Positions 15,401 to 23,078 of a stretch of DNA of 31,768 nt are shown here, one piece after another. This stretch comes from Armatimonadetes bacterium UBA5419 (lineage in GTDB: Bacteria; Armatimonadota; UBA10988). Position numbers and translations under genes: made by a program. The DNA is taken from positions 1 through 31,768 of the forward strand of contig DHNJ01000147.1 of the NCBI GenBank assembly GCA_002409445.1. Reading direction: 5' to 3'. The first letter of the stretch is position 1. Every line of letters starts with the position of its first letter. The notes under the pieces were generated by a model. It saw only the letters and a program-made list of their open reading frames with translations. It was not told the DNA's origin and ran no database searches.

Positions 15401-18053
15401 TCCGCACGTCGGGATCGGCGGGATCGTCAACCGTCGTGTAGAAGCTGAGCATCACCGGGGCGAAGAACGCCGCCTCGCGGTACTTGGTGATTCCGTCGCC
15501 AACCACGCGGACCTCGGTCGCGATGACCTGGCCGGTCATGTTCTTGATATGCCGCCACTCGACCTCGGCCGGCGGCAACAGCGTGCCCGCGATGGTCACC
15601 GTGAACGGGTTGGCCGCCGCGTCGGCGAGGAAGACCTCGCCCGGCAGCCGCCAGCCCAGCGCGCTATCGTCCGCGCTGACCGCCCAGACATCGCCGTTGG
15701 CGCGGGCGATGAAGACGGTCGGCGCGGTCAGGCCGGTCCGCTGGTCGGTAATCAAGCCGACCGTCGAGGTCAGCCGCGTGCTATCGGCCAGCGCCAGCTG
15801 CGAGTCGGGCATGCCGTGACCCTGCAGCGTCTCGAAGATCGGCGCGTCGGCCGGGCCCCAGCCCGCCTGACGCAGGATCTCGATGTCCACCTGCTTCAGC
15901 GTATCCGCCAGCAGCCAGGCGCCCGCGCTGGGCGATCCGCCCAGGACCGCGGTCACCGCCGCCGGCACGTTCTCGCCGGCTCGACTGACGTCCGGGTACA
16001 TCCACTTGAGCTGGCCGCTAACGACCGCTGGCGTCGCCGCCGGGTCGGGCACCAGATGCACCGCGTAGACCCGCGTCCAGCCCGCCGGCTGCGCCGGAGT
16101 CACCCCCGGCACACCGTACGAAACCGTCACGTAAACCGTGTCACCGTAGACCACCGGCGCGCCGACATACTGCGGCGTCGAGCCGACCGCCGGCAGCGTC
16201 ACGAAGCCGTCGTCCGCCCCGGCCGGCGCGTGGCCGACCCAGTTGAAGAACGGGTCGCCCAGCCGCAGGTTGTCAAAATCGGCGCCCACCGCACCCGCGA
16301 CCAGCGTCCCCAACCGCACCTCGTCGCCACGGTGCTGGGTGTAGATCAGGACGTCCTTGGTCCCGCGGTCGTCGGGCGAGTCGGAGGTGATGCTAACCAC
16401 CGTCGCGCCGGCGATCGGCCCGCCTAGCGGCTCGCTGATCCAGATCACGTCGAACGGCGCGCCAACCCCGTAGTCGGGCCAGCCGTCGTCGGCGCGGCCG
16501 TCGCCGTCGCGGTCGACGGTCGGGTCGGTGTCGAGGGCGATGATGTAGAACTCGCCGCCGCTCTCATACTGGATATAGACCAAGCCGTTGGCCACGCAAA
16601 GCGGCTCCCGCAGGCCGACATCGAGGCTCGACTCGAGGCCCGTCAGGCCGCCGATCTCGATCGTCCCGTCGTACAGGTTGGCCGGGTCAACGCCGCCGTC
16701 CGGCGAGTTCCAGACGTAGCGTGGAGTCAGGGTGATCGGCGCCGCGTTGGCCGTCACGCCACGGTTGGAGGGGCCGCCGCGGCGGTTGCCGCCGAAGCTG
16801 CCCTGCCAGGCCAGCATGTTGACCATGAACTTGAGGTCGGGCAGCCAGGCATCATCCGGCGCGGTCACGTCACCGCCGAGCGCCTGCCGGCCGATCTTGT
16901 GGACGTCCTCCATCATGTCGATGCCGGAGAGGATCAGCTTGCCCGCGCCCATGCGCACCACGGCCAGCGCCGGCTCCTTGTTACCGTCCGCGTCGTCGGT
17001 CCAGTTGTTGGTGAAGTTGACCCGCAGGATGGTCTCGGCCAGGTAAACGCCCGAGCCGCGATTGAGAATCAGGTGGTCCGCCGCGCGCACGTCACCCAGC
17101 TGGGCAATCTCCTCGCCGGCGATCGGGTGGACCGCATTGAGCAGCGGATGGTTCGGCGCCGCCGCGACCCACGCGTCGGGGATCGTGGTGACCTGGCCGC
17201 TGTTCAGCGGGTAGTCGCCGGTCGGGTCGCCCGAACGCGTCGGGCCCGCGCCCGAGTACGGGAAGCCGTCGACGAACTGCACCGGCAGCAGGAACTCGTT
17301 GGCGTTCGGCAGCGTGGTCTTGTCGTCGTCCTCGACCATGATGCGCAGGCCGTGCGAGTTATCGAGGAACAGCGTGCCGCCCAGGTCCAGGAACTCGCGG
17401 AGCAGGTCCAGCTCCTCGGGGGTGAAGCGGATGTTGCGCTGCAGGTTGAGCAGGACCACATCGAAGTTGGCCAGCTGCTCGACCGTGCGCGGGGTCAGCG
17501 GGACCTCCCAGTAGGCCGGATGGTTGCGCGGCAGCGGCTGGCCGACATCGGGCAGCGGCAGCTCACTGCCGCCCGGCCCGAACTCGCGGAGGACCATCGG
17601 GAACGCGTGCGAGTGGTAAGTGTTCGGCCCGCCCGGGTTACCGACGCTGTTGTACTGCGCGTCGTTCTGCGCCGGGTCGCCCGTCTTGTCGTTGACGATG
17701 TCCGCGGTCAACCCGTCGAAGGTCACCGGCCCGTTGTACTTCGGGTCCCAGAGGTTGCTCAGCTCCTGGGTCACATAGGGCATGGCCAGGGGGTTGACCA
17801 GGTCCCAGGTGCTGGGCACGTACTCGGCGGTCACCTGCGTGCCGGCGGTCCCCGCGAGCACGGGGATCGCGCAGGGCTCGGAGTTCTCCCACTGGGCGCT
17901 GGCCAGCAGGAGCGCGGCGATGCGAATCGTCCGCGTGGCACCCGACTGGTCGTTGCTGAAGGCCGGATCGAGCGCCCGCGCAGGCACGGCCAGCGCGCCG
18001 GTCAGCAGCGCCACGGTCACCAGCGTACCAAGATGTCGCTTTAGTCCGTTCAT
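12477..18053 (-). CDS. Giant secreted protein with GATase-like N-terminus and propeller-like C-terminus
   Basis: A predicted secreted protein of 1858 residues lying directly after the minor pilins, where pilY1 sits in Proteobacteria. The ATG at 18053 has GAGGTGA just upstream and opens a signal peptide (MNGLKRHLG, hydrophobic core, VPARA cut after Ala27). Residues about 35-400 resemble a DUF4159/glutamine-amidotransferase-like fold: FDVVLLNLQRNIRFTPEEL, LREFLDLGGTLFLDN, then LAVVRMGAGKLILSGID. From about 450 onward PQQ/WD-type beta-propeller strands recur (GDTVYVTVSYG, TVFIARANGDVWAVSADD, GDKIYLSGTAV). Around 1438-1464 an NHL-like blade is clear (FNRPSRAY, VLIVDTGNDRVVQ), with a second at VIADRGNRRVLLV. 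Three acidic loops look like calcium sites: DRDGDGRADD (~515), DVNGDGIVNDG (~1165), DADDDGVADG (~1635). PilY1 also pairs a propeller with a calcium loop, but its N-terminal von Willebrand A domain is not seen here. The match is structural analogy, not proven homology. Confidence 0.85.
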   Translation of the reverse strand: MNGLKRHLGTLVTVALLTGALAVPARALDPAFSNDQSGATRTIRIAALLLASAQWENSEPCAIPVLAGTAGTQVTAEYVPSTWDLVNPLAMPYVTQELSNLWDPKYNGPVTFDGLTADIVNDKTGDPAQNDAQYNSVGNPGGPNTYHSHAFPMVLREFGPGGSELPLPDVGQPLPRNHPAYWEVPLTPRTVEQLANFDVVLLNLQRNIRFTPEELDLLREFLDLGGTLFLDNSHGLRIMVEDDDKTTLPNANEFLLPVQFVDGFPYSGAGPTRSGDPTGDYPLNSGQVTTIPDAWVAAAPNHPLLNAVHPIAGEEIAQLGDVRAADHLILNRGSGVYLAETILRVNFTNNWTDDADGNKEPALAVVRMGAGKLILSGIDMMEDVHKIGRQALGGDVTAPDDAWLPDLKFMVNMLAWQGSFGGNRRGGPSNRGVTANAAPITLTPRYVWNSPDGGVDPANLYDGTIEIGGLTGLESSLDVGLREPLCVANGLVYIQYESGGEFYIIALDTDPTVDRDGDGRADDGWPDYGVGAPFDVIWISEPLGGPIAGATVVSITSDSPDDRGTKDVLIYTQHRGDEVRLGTLVAGAVGADFDNLRLGDPFFNWVGHAPAGADDGFVTLPAVGSTPQYVGAPVVYGDTVYVTVSYGVPGVTPAQPAGWTRVYAVHLVPDPAATPAVVSGQLKWMYPDVSRAGENVPAAVTAVLGGSPSAGAWLLADTLKQVDIEILRQAGWGPADAPIFETLQGHGMPDSQLALADSTRLTSTVGLITDQRTGLTAPTVFIARANGDVWAVSADDSALGWRLPGEVFLADAAANPFTVTIAGTLLPPAEVEWRHIKNMTGQVIATEVRVVGDGITKYREAAFFAPVMLSFYTTVDDPADPDVRIAGVLTHIREKVYPRHRLLRGNRDSGSIGVDPDEGFIVRPRSEVTEWQAHSYGAPMLVDSNTVVATTSALWSAHPTTNPPVDGTPIPVGGALASGQVTFFNAGTDSLAGNQDNPNNFNTIRWVFNPDPLMNGDTLFSSYGSPVKYGNSVVVAGRLHAPDWEPRGGAVIAIDPNPSFSMYLGDLDPTKRYYLVTNNPTGFGGTSLISYGGSGPVTEQEMKANGALSVIDPSQYQLDFTAGTISLVPDRAHQSIPAMQNVHTSEFNTPLYGRPLWLIADVNGDGIVNDGTNAVTPVYFPVPVRWAVLPHGSFLPVDGAPLNYDVQYADGSTPGPNFTPQDQRPQVIYFDPAADEGGRTVLTEVEVGGYVTVAGSTSWTTRTMEFRQRIGEALPPMSFSPVVGGDKIYLSGTAVGTMAAPALEDTTDGAYPTGLVALRYGQEQEVVDVAWLRPDTVTGWTNAPSSAVDASYVRGTAVPADDGVFVSYALRQGTNVLHALYSIGGTQLLVTESQRLSKLDLDGAVRWQLTGVRVRNGAERATQQVQYNPSLREMLTSVFNRPSRAYNLPGNQVLIVDTGNDRVVQAASTGNAVWPFDTRGATGLQYFGLRNFGLSRPSDAKRARMVIDALGPETRDLTVIADRGNRRVLLVSSHERGHGGGTQTYYDALTGQPTDDAGGWGIPLTAPQVYDPVGRQWVELPYAEVQLWNPGTTPAEPTWDGEPGNTDDPLDTYVVARVDGYDQLFNIDLFPGHDGVLDADDDGVADGVRLNLDSMRDRWAKDYVFRGLKGFQRFKVGERMFLAVIAAGPQGGSQVMVYEFSPTEITAATAGIPGTHLAWPAGMTGPWTFDREDYEATVYDAADAGTDSYYARAGVSLQQREIWWAEGAKGWNPTAVGRLQSDNMLTIVNGASNSVNQMASNSEVLLVRFDPANLGIKRVETMLPDLSTTSTYPASQEATRRRPSTGSYPVSSPVYAGQ

Positions 18054-18069
18054 CGGGGTCACCTCAGCG

Positions 18070-20862
18070 TTATTTCTCATCGCCCACATAAGCCAGACCC
18101 GTGCCCATCGGCAGGGCCGGCAGCAGCGGTCGGTTGTTGACCGCCAGCCGCAGGCCCCAGTCGTAGTGGTAGCGGATCGACTGGTAATTGTTGTACAGGT
18201 CGACACTGGTCGTGCCCGGCGCGGGGTAGGCCCACTTGTCGGACCACTGCGCCACGTCGGCGGGCTCGGCCAGGTTGTTCACCGCGACCGCGCCGTTGAC
18301 CACCAGCTCGTAGTTGAACCGCTTCAGCCGCGCCAGCCGCTCGGCTGCGTTGGTTGCCGAACCGTTGCCCGTCGTGCCGTCCTTGACCTCGGCCAGCGAC
18401 AGCGCGCGCGGGTCGAACCAGTCACCAGGGATGACATAGAACGTGCCGCGTTCGGCGAACATCAGCGCGCTGATCGTCATCGTCAGCCCGGCCTCGATGC
18501 CCAGGTTGTCCAGGGCACCGGTCAGCCGCTCGACCTTCATGTTCTTCAGCAGCAGGTCGCTCTGGCTGCCGCCCGACAGCGTCGCGGGCAGGCCGGCCTG
18601 GACCGAGAGCCAGTTGCGGAAGCCCTCGGGCGCGAAGGTCGCGCCAGCCAGGTCATAGGCGTCCGGCAGATACTCGCTCGTGCCCTGGCCCGTGGTCGCG
18701 TCCGGCAGATAGACCGCGCGCGCCAAGTTGGCCCAGTCGGCGAGGAACGTCGGCGTCGCCACGCCCTGCATGCCGGGCACCGCGGGGTCGTTGTCCGCGT
18801 CCAGGCTCAGCAGCGTCGGCTGGTTGGCCGAGCCGTCCAGCGGCTGGCCCAGTTGCGCGCGCAGGTTGTGGAAGAGCACCGCCGTGCGGGCCTCCAGGCC
18901 GTCGTTCTGGTCACCATCGACGATCGCCGCGAGCACACTAGTCGGCGTGTCGATCCCGCTCAAGAACTCCAGGCCGACGCTCTGCGTACCAGCCGCATCC
19001 AGCCGGTAATGCGCATCGAGCGGGTTCGAGCGCGGCGTATCCCACGTCCCCGGTGTCAGACCCGGCAGCGGGCCCGGCGCGTAGACCGTCGGGTTGACCA
19101 CCACATGGTCGCGCGCCAGCAGTGCGATACGCGTGTTGAACTGCTCGTCGGGCACCGCCACGCCGTAGTCCGTCGGCCGCAACAGCGAGCCCTCGATGTA
19201 GATGCTGCCGCGGCTGACCACGGTCAGGTGGAAGTCGTTGGCCGCGTCGCTGACCGGTAGCTTGCCGCGGATGCGGATGTTGCCCTCGGCGAGGATCAGG
19301 CCGTTGTCCGGCTGCGGCGGCACGGTCGGCACGGCCGCGCCCGCCGGGTCGAAGGTCGGCAGCGCCCAGGTCTGGTCCTTGTTGGGCCAGGCAAAAGCCA
19401 TCGTCGGCCCACCACTGGGCTGGCCGGTCAGCAGGTTGGTCCAGGTCGTCCCGTCGGTCCGCGTGATGACGATCGCGGGTGCCGTGGTCCCGTCAGCAAA
19501 GGTGTAGTCGTCGTAGAGGTCGATGATCGCGCCGTTCGGCACGTAGCGGCGGCCGCCCCAGCTCTCGGGCGAGAGCCATGTGTTGCGCACGCCGTCGAGG
19601 TTATCGCGTTGGCTGGTGTTGTCCAGGTAGATGCCCTGGCCATAGCCCAGCTCACCCGAGTCGACGGTCACGCTGGCCCCGCCAACATCCAGGTTGACCG
19701 GCGAGCCCGCATACCGCGTCAGCCGGTCATAGCGACCGACGCCGGTGACCGGCTCGGTCACGTCCAGCGCCGGCGCCTCGAGCCGCGGGGTGCCCAGCGC
19801 GACGCGCAGGCCCAGCCCACTCACGTTGCCCGCCGGGTCCCAGGCGACCGGTGTGCCGCCCGCATCGGAGACCAGCAGCTCGAGGTTGCCCCCGGTCTGG
19901 CCCGTCTGCGGCTGCAAGCGCACGCCGCCCGCGACCTCCAACTCGTCGCGCCACGGCCCGTTGGCCGTCGCCAGGCGGACCGGCGTGAAGACCTCGAGGT
20001 CGAGGTTCGCGCGTACCGGGCCGTCGATGTACAGCGGCAGGTAGTCGTTGACCCCGCTCGCGCCCCAGTCGCCGCCGGAGGCGGGGCCGCGGTTGCTATC
20101 GCCGACCGCGCCGTTGCCGTCGATATCGACACCGAGCACGCCGAGCCGCGCGGAAGCCGCCCGCCGCGTGCGGTCATGCACGTACAGCGCGTAGTTGGCG
20201 ACACTGATCGGCTTGTAGGCGGTCAGCGAGTCGAAGACCTGCGTGTTGTAGCCAGGCCGGCCGATGCTCGTGATCTTGATCGCGCGGGTATCGGGGTAGC
20301 GCGGGTCGGGCGCATATTCGACGCGCAGCAGGAAGTGGTCGTGCGGCGCGGTGATGTCCGAGTTGTCGACGGGCATCGTGCGGTCCGGGTCGGTGAAATC
20401 CTGGCCCGGGTCGATGCTCGGGTCGAAGCTCGGCGCGTCCGGGTCCATGCCGAACCGGTACTTCACGTAGTACGGCGCGCCGGGCGTCTGCGCATAGATC
20501 GCCAGCGGGTCCCAGCCGCGCAACTGTTCGAGCGAGTCGAAGGTGTTGTCGTAAGCCTGCTGGGTGAAGCTCGGGTCGGCCGGGTCGAGGTAGGCGGGCA
20601 GCTGCGGCCGCCAGTCGGCGCCTTCGACCGAGTTGGTCAGCATCTCGTCAGCGTAGCGGATGCCCGCCAGCGCCAGCGTGCGCGCGTGGGTCGCGGCCTC
20701 GTCGCGCTCGGTGTCGCGCTTGCTGCCGGCGACCACGGCGATGACCGAGGCGCCCAGCGTCGCCAGCATGAGCAGCACGATGATCGCCAGCAACAGCGCT
20801 TGGCCGGCCTCGCGCCGTCGCCTACTCAATCTGTTCGGCCCCATGGCTCGCCCTGTCATCAT
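18070..20862 (-). CDS. PilX/GspK-like minor pseudopilin, oversized
   Basis: A membrane-anchored pseudopilin-like protein of 930 residues. The ATG at 20862 is chosen over the GTG at 20913 because GAGGGAG lies 7-8 bases before it and the encoded start is a typical basic leader. The leader RLSRRRREAGQ precedes a hydrophobic helix (ALLLAIIVLLMLATLGASVIAVVAG), as in PilX/GspK. The residue five after the likely Gly20 cut is Leu, not the Glu found in most pilins; GspK, the tip pseudopilin of type II secretion, also lacks it. The helix continues into an amphipathic segment (THARTLALAGIRYADEML). PilX is usually near 200 residues and GspK near 320, so about 600 residues of head are extra. These include short beta turns (EGNIRIRGKLP, RGSIYIEGSLL) suggestive of a beta-solenoid. 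It lies 16 bases before the first giant gene. Confidence 0.7.
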   Translation of the reverse strand: MMTGRAMGPNRLSRRRREAGQALLLAIIVLLMLATLGASVIAVVAGSKRDTERDEAATHARTLALAGIRYADEMLTNSVEGADWRPQLPAYLDPADPSFTQQAYDNTFDSLEQLRGWDPLAIYAQTPGAPYYVKYRFGMDPDAPSFDPSIDPGQDFTDPDRTMPVDNSDITAPHDHFLLRVEYAPDPRYPDTRAIKITSIGRPGYNTQVFDSLTAYKPISVANYALYVHDRTRRAASARLGVLGVDIDGNGAVGDSNRGPASGGDWGASGVNDYLPLYIDGPVRANLDLEVFTPVRLATANGPWRDELEVAGGVRLQPQTGQTGGNLELLVSDAGGTPVAWDPAGNVSGLGLRVALGTPRLEAPALDVTEPVTGVGRYDRLTRYAGSPVNLDVGGASVTVDSGELGYGQGIYLDNTSQRDNLDGVRNTWLSPESWGGRRYVPNGAIIDLYDDYTFADGTTAPAIVITRTDGTTWTNLLTGQPSGGPTMAFAWPNKDQTWALPTFDPAGAAVPTVPPQPDNGLILAEGNIRIRGKLPVSDAANDFHLTVVSRGSIYIEGSLLRPTDYGVAVPDEQFNTRIALLARDHVVVNPTVYAPGPLPGLTPGTWDTPRSNPLDAHYRLDAAGTQSVGLEFLSGIDTPTSVLAAIVDGDQNDGLEARTAVLFHNLRAQLGQPLDGSANQPTLLSLDADNDPAVPGMQGVATPTFLADWANLARAVYLPDATTGQGTSEYLPDAYDLAGATFAPEGFRNWLSVQAGLPATLSGGSQSDLLLKNMKVERLTGALDNLGIEAGLTMTISALMFAERGTFYVIPGDWFDPRALSLAEVKDGTTGNGSATNAAERLARLKRFNYELVVNGAVAVNNLAEPADVAQWSDKWAYPAPGTTSVDLYNNYQSIRYHYDWGLRLAVNNRPLLPALPMGTGLAYVGDEK

Positions 20863-20928
20863 CACGGGCTCCCTCAATCCATCCGTACTACTGCTGTTTG
20901 TTCCCGCGCTCACGCGGCCTTAACCGAC

Positions 20929-23067
20929 TCAGCGCGCCCCGACCGTTAACCTTTGGCTCAGGTTGACCCGCCGCCGTGCGCCGGTCGGCCGCTCCTGGGC
21001 CGGCGCGCCCGCGTCCGTCGGGTCGCCGATCACCTCGCCCTCGCCGCTGTTCGAGTCGGCGGGTACATCGATGGTCAGCGCGAAGACAATCGACTGCTGC
21101 GAGCGATAGGTCATCTCGACCACGTCGCGGTTCGCGTCGTTGCCCGCGAGCATCTGAGCCACCGTGGGCAGGTTGTTGCGGTACTCGTAATGCACGCGGA
21201 TCACCGTGCGCACCGGCACGCCGTTGATCTGCTCGTCGGGCAGGTCGAGCGGCGGGTTGTAGCCGTCATGCGCGATGAACGCGTCGCGGTCCAGCTGCGG
21301 GTCGTAGAAGACCAACCGGCCGGTACTCGGGTCCGCATAGCACTGGAACGGCTGCAGCGCGGGCGGCGCGCCGGGCATCACCGACTCGACCACCTGGTAG
21401 CTGCGGGTCGCCAGCGCGGCGGCCTGCAGGTTGCCCGCGTCGCGCTTCTCGACGGTCACCCGCAGGCTCTGCGGGACAATCGACATGTTCAACTGCCGCT
21501 CGAGCGGGCTGACCGGCAGCGCGCCCGTCTGCAGCCGCTCGGGCCGGAAGGCCGACAGCGTGTAGGCGGTCCACATGTGCTGGGGGCCGCGCACGGTGTA
21601 CTGGTCGACCGGCGAGCCGTTGGCGTCGGCAGCGCCCATGAACAACGGCAGCGCCTGCCAGATCTGCTCGGGGCCCGGCGCGCCACCGAAATAGGGTGGC
21701 GGTGGCGGCGCGCTCTGCCAGTCAAAGTTGTTCAGCGCGAGGATCACCGCGCCATTGCCATCGCCCGCGGGGCAGATGATGTCTTCCTGCGGGAAGGTCG
21801 TTAGGATCTCGCCGGTCTCCCAGTTGATCCCCGCGGCCATCTCGCCGGAGAAGATGTGCGGGTTACCGCCCGTCCCGTCGCCCATCGTCCCCGGCGCCGC
21901 GGCAAAGACCCGCCGCGGGTATTCGGTCGTGTCATAGACGGGGATCGCGTCGCCCCCGGCGACCGGCGGCATGCGGTAGAGCAGCACGTGGCCGACGGTC
22001 GGCGAGGCCGGGTCCTGGTCGACCGAGAGGAAGTAGTTCAGCTCGAGCGGGCCGTTCCCGTCGCGCACATTCTGCACGCGGAACATGCCCAGCAGCGGCT
22101 TCGGCCCGGTCGAGGTCTCGACCAGCCCGGTCGCCGGCGCGGTCCACAGCGCGTCCGAGGCCCGCTGGTACGGCTCCTGCCAGCGGCGCAGGGTGCCGCG
22201 GTAGGCCGTGTAGGTGCGGTTCGGCTGCAGCTGCTCCTGGTCCTGACGGTACGGCTGGAAGCTGGCCGTGCGCACATCCGAGCCCGCGTCGGTGACCGGG
22301 CTGATGCCCAGTAGCGACGGCGCGTGGGTGTACGGGTCAGCGTAGCCGTCGGGCAGCGGCGAGCGAAGGATCTGCTCGGTCTCGCCCGTCGGCGGCGTCG
22401 GGTAGCTGCGGTCCAGGTTGGCCACCAGGAACTCCAGCGGTGCGCCGGTCTGGAACAGGTCGGTGAACATCAGCGGGCCGACCGTCGCCAGGCTGCCGCC
22501 AGCGGCCTGCGCGCGGCGCACGGCGTAGCGGTAGACATCGTCCGGCGAGGTCACCGGGTAGCCGGCGAGCTGCGGGTCGGCGGCGACAAACGGGTTGTAG
22601 TAGGAGACTGCGCGCCACAACCGGCGGGGGTTGTGCAACGGGTCGTAGGGCTGGTCCAGCGCGTTGCGCATGACCCAGTAGGTGACCACCTGGGGCCGGC
22701 CCAGCCCGTCGGTCGCCGGCTGCAGCGGGGTCAGGGCGCGGCCGGTGGCGTCGGTCGCGGCGGGCACGAAGCTCAGCCGCTCGGTCTGCGCCGTGCGCCA
22801 CTTACCGCCTGGCCCCGCGGCGGTGCCGGTGGTCAGGTCGAAGGTGCCCAGGTTGGAATAGACGCGGACCGCCGTGCGCAGCTCGCCCGACAAGCGGTCG
22901 ACCACGTCCTGGGCCACGCGCTGGGCCTGCCGTTCGGCGCGGCCCACGCTCAAGACCTCGACCCCCATCAACAGCGGCCGGAAGATGATCCCGACCATGA
23001 GGCCCAAGATGGCCACGGAGATCAGGATCTCGATCAGCGTGAACGCTCGTTGGCGCCGGCTCTCCAT
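20929..23067 (-). CDS. PilW/GspJ-like minor pseudopilin, oversized
   Basis: A prepilin-like protein of 712 residues. The ATG at 23067 is chosen because GGGAG lies about 7 bases upstream; a GTG at 23082 overlapping the previous stop would add only five residues. The N-terminus MESRRQRA|FTLIEILISVAILGLMVGIIF is a class III prepilin signal with Ala at -1, Phe at +1 and Glu at +5. The helix continues with RAERQAQRVAQDVVDRLSGELRTAV, the pattern of PilW/GspJ. Normal members are 200-350 residues; the added ~400 residues of head are Pro/Asp/Tyr-rich and look folded rather than repetitive. One stretch reads TYRSQQSIVFALTIDVP near the end, consistent with a final beta sheet. Two bases separate the likely shared junction with the FimT-like gene from translational coupling, so these genes are probably made together. 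Confidence 0.75.
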   Translation of the reverse strand: MESRRQRAFTLIEILISVAILGLMVGIIFRPLLMGVEVLSVGRAERQAQRVAQDVVDRLSGELRTAVRVYSNLGTFDLTTGTAAGPGGKWRTAQTERLSFVPAATDATGRALTPLQPATDGLGRPQVVTYWVMRNALDQPYDPLHNPRRLWRAVSYYNPFVAADPQLAGYPVTSPDDVYRYAVRRAQAAGGSLATVGPLMFTDLFQTGAPLEFLVANLDRSYPTPPTGETEQILRSPLPDGYADPYTHAPSLLGISPVTDAGSDVRTASFQPYRQDQEQLQPNRTYTAYRGTLRRWQEPYQRASDALWTAPATGLVETSTGPKPLLGMFRVQNVRDGNGPLELNYFLSVDQDPASPTVGHVLLYRMPPVAGGDAIPVYDTTEYPRRVFAAAPGTMGDGTGGNPHIFSGEMAAGINWETGEILTTFPQEDIICPAGDGNGAVILALNNFDWQSAPPPPPYFGGAPGPEQIWQALPLFMGAADANGSPVDQYTVRGPQHMWTAYTLSAFRPERLQTGALPVSPLERQLNMSIVPQSLRVTVEKRDAGNLQAAALATRSYQVVESVMPGAPPALQPFQCYADPSTGRLVFYDPQLDRDAFIAHDGYNPPLDLPDEQINGVPVRTVIRVHYEYRNNLPTVAQMLAGNDANRDVVEMTYRSQQSIVFALTIDVPADSNSGEGEVIGDPTDAGAPAQERPTGARRRVNLSQRLTVGAR

Positions 23068-23078
23068 GATCGTCTCCC

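Noticed and set aside
7402..16427. Long plus-strand open frames opposite the giant genes (7402-9219, 9961-12150, 13920-16427)
   Set aside because: They are Arg/Gln/Val/His-rich, lack ribosome sites and domains, and are expected shadows of GC-rich coding sequence on the opposite strand. The minus frames have signal peptides and coherent domains.
18054..18206. N-terminal extension of the 1858-residue protein to 18206
   Set aside because: It overlaps the end of the PilX-like gene in another frame and hides the signal peptide.
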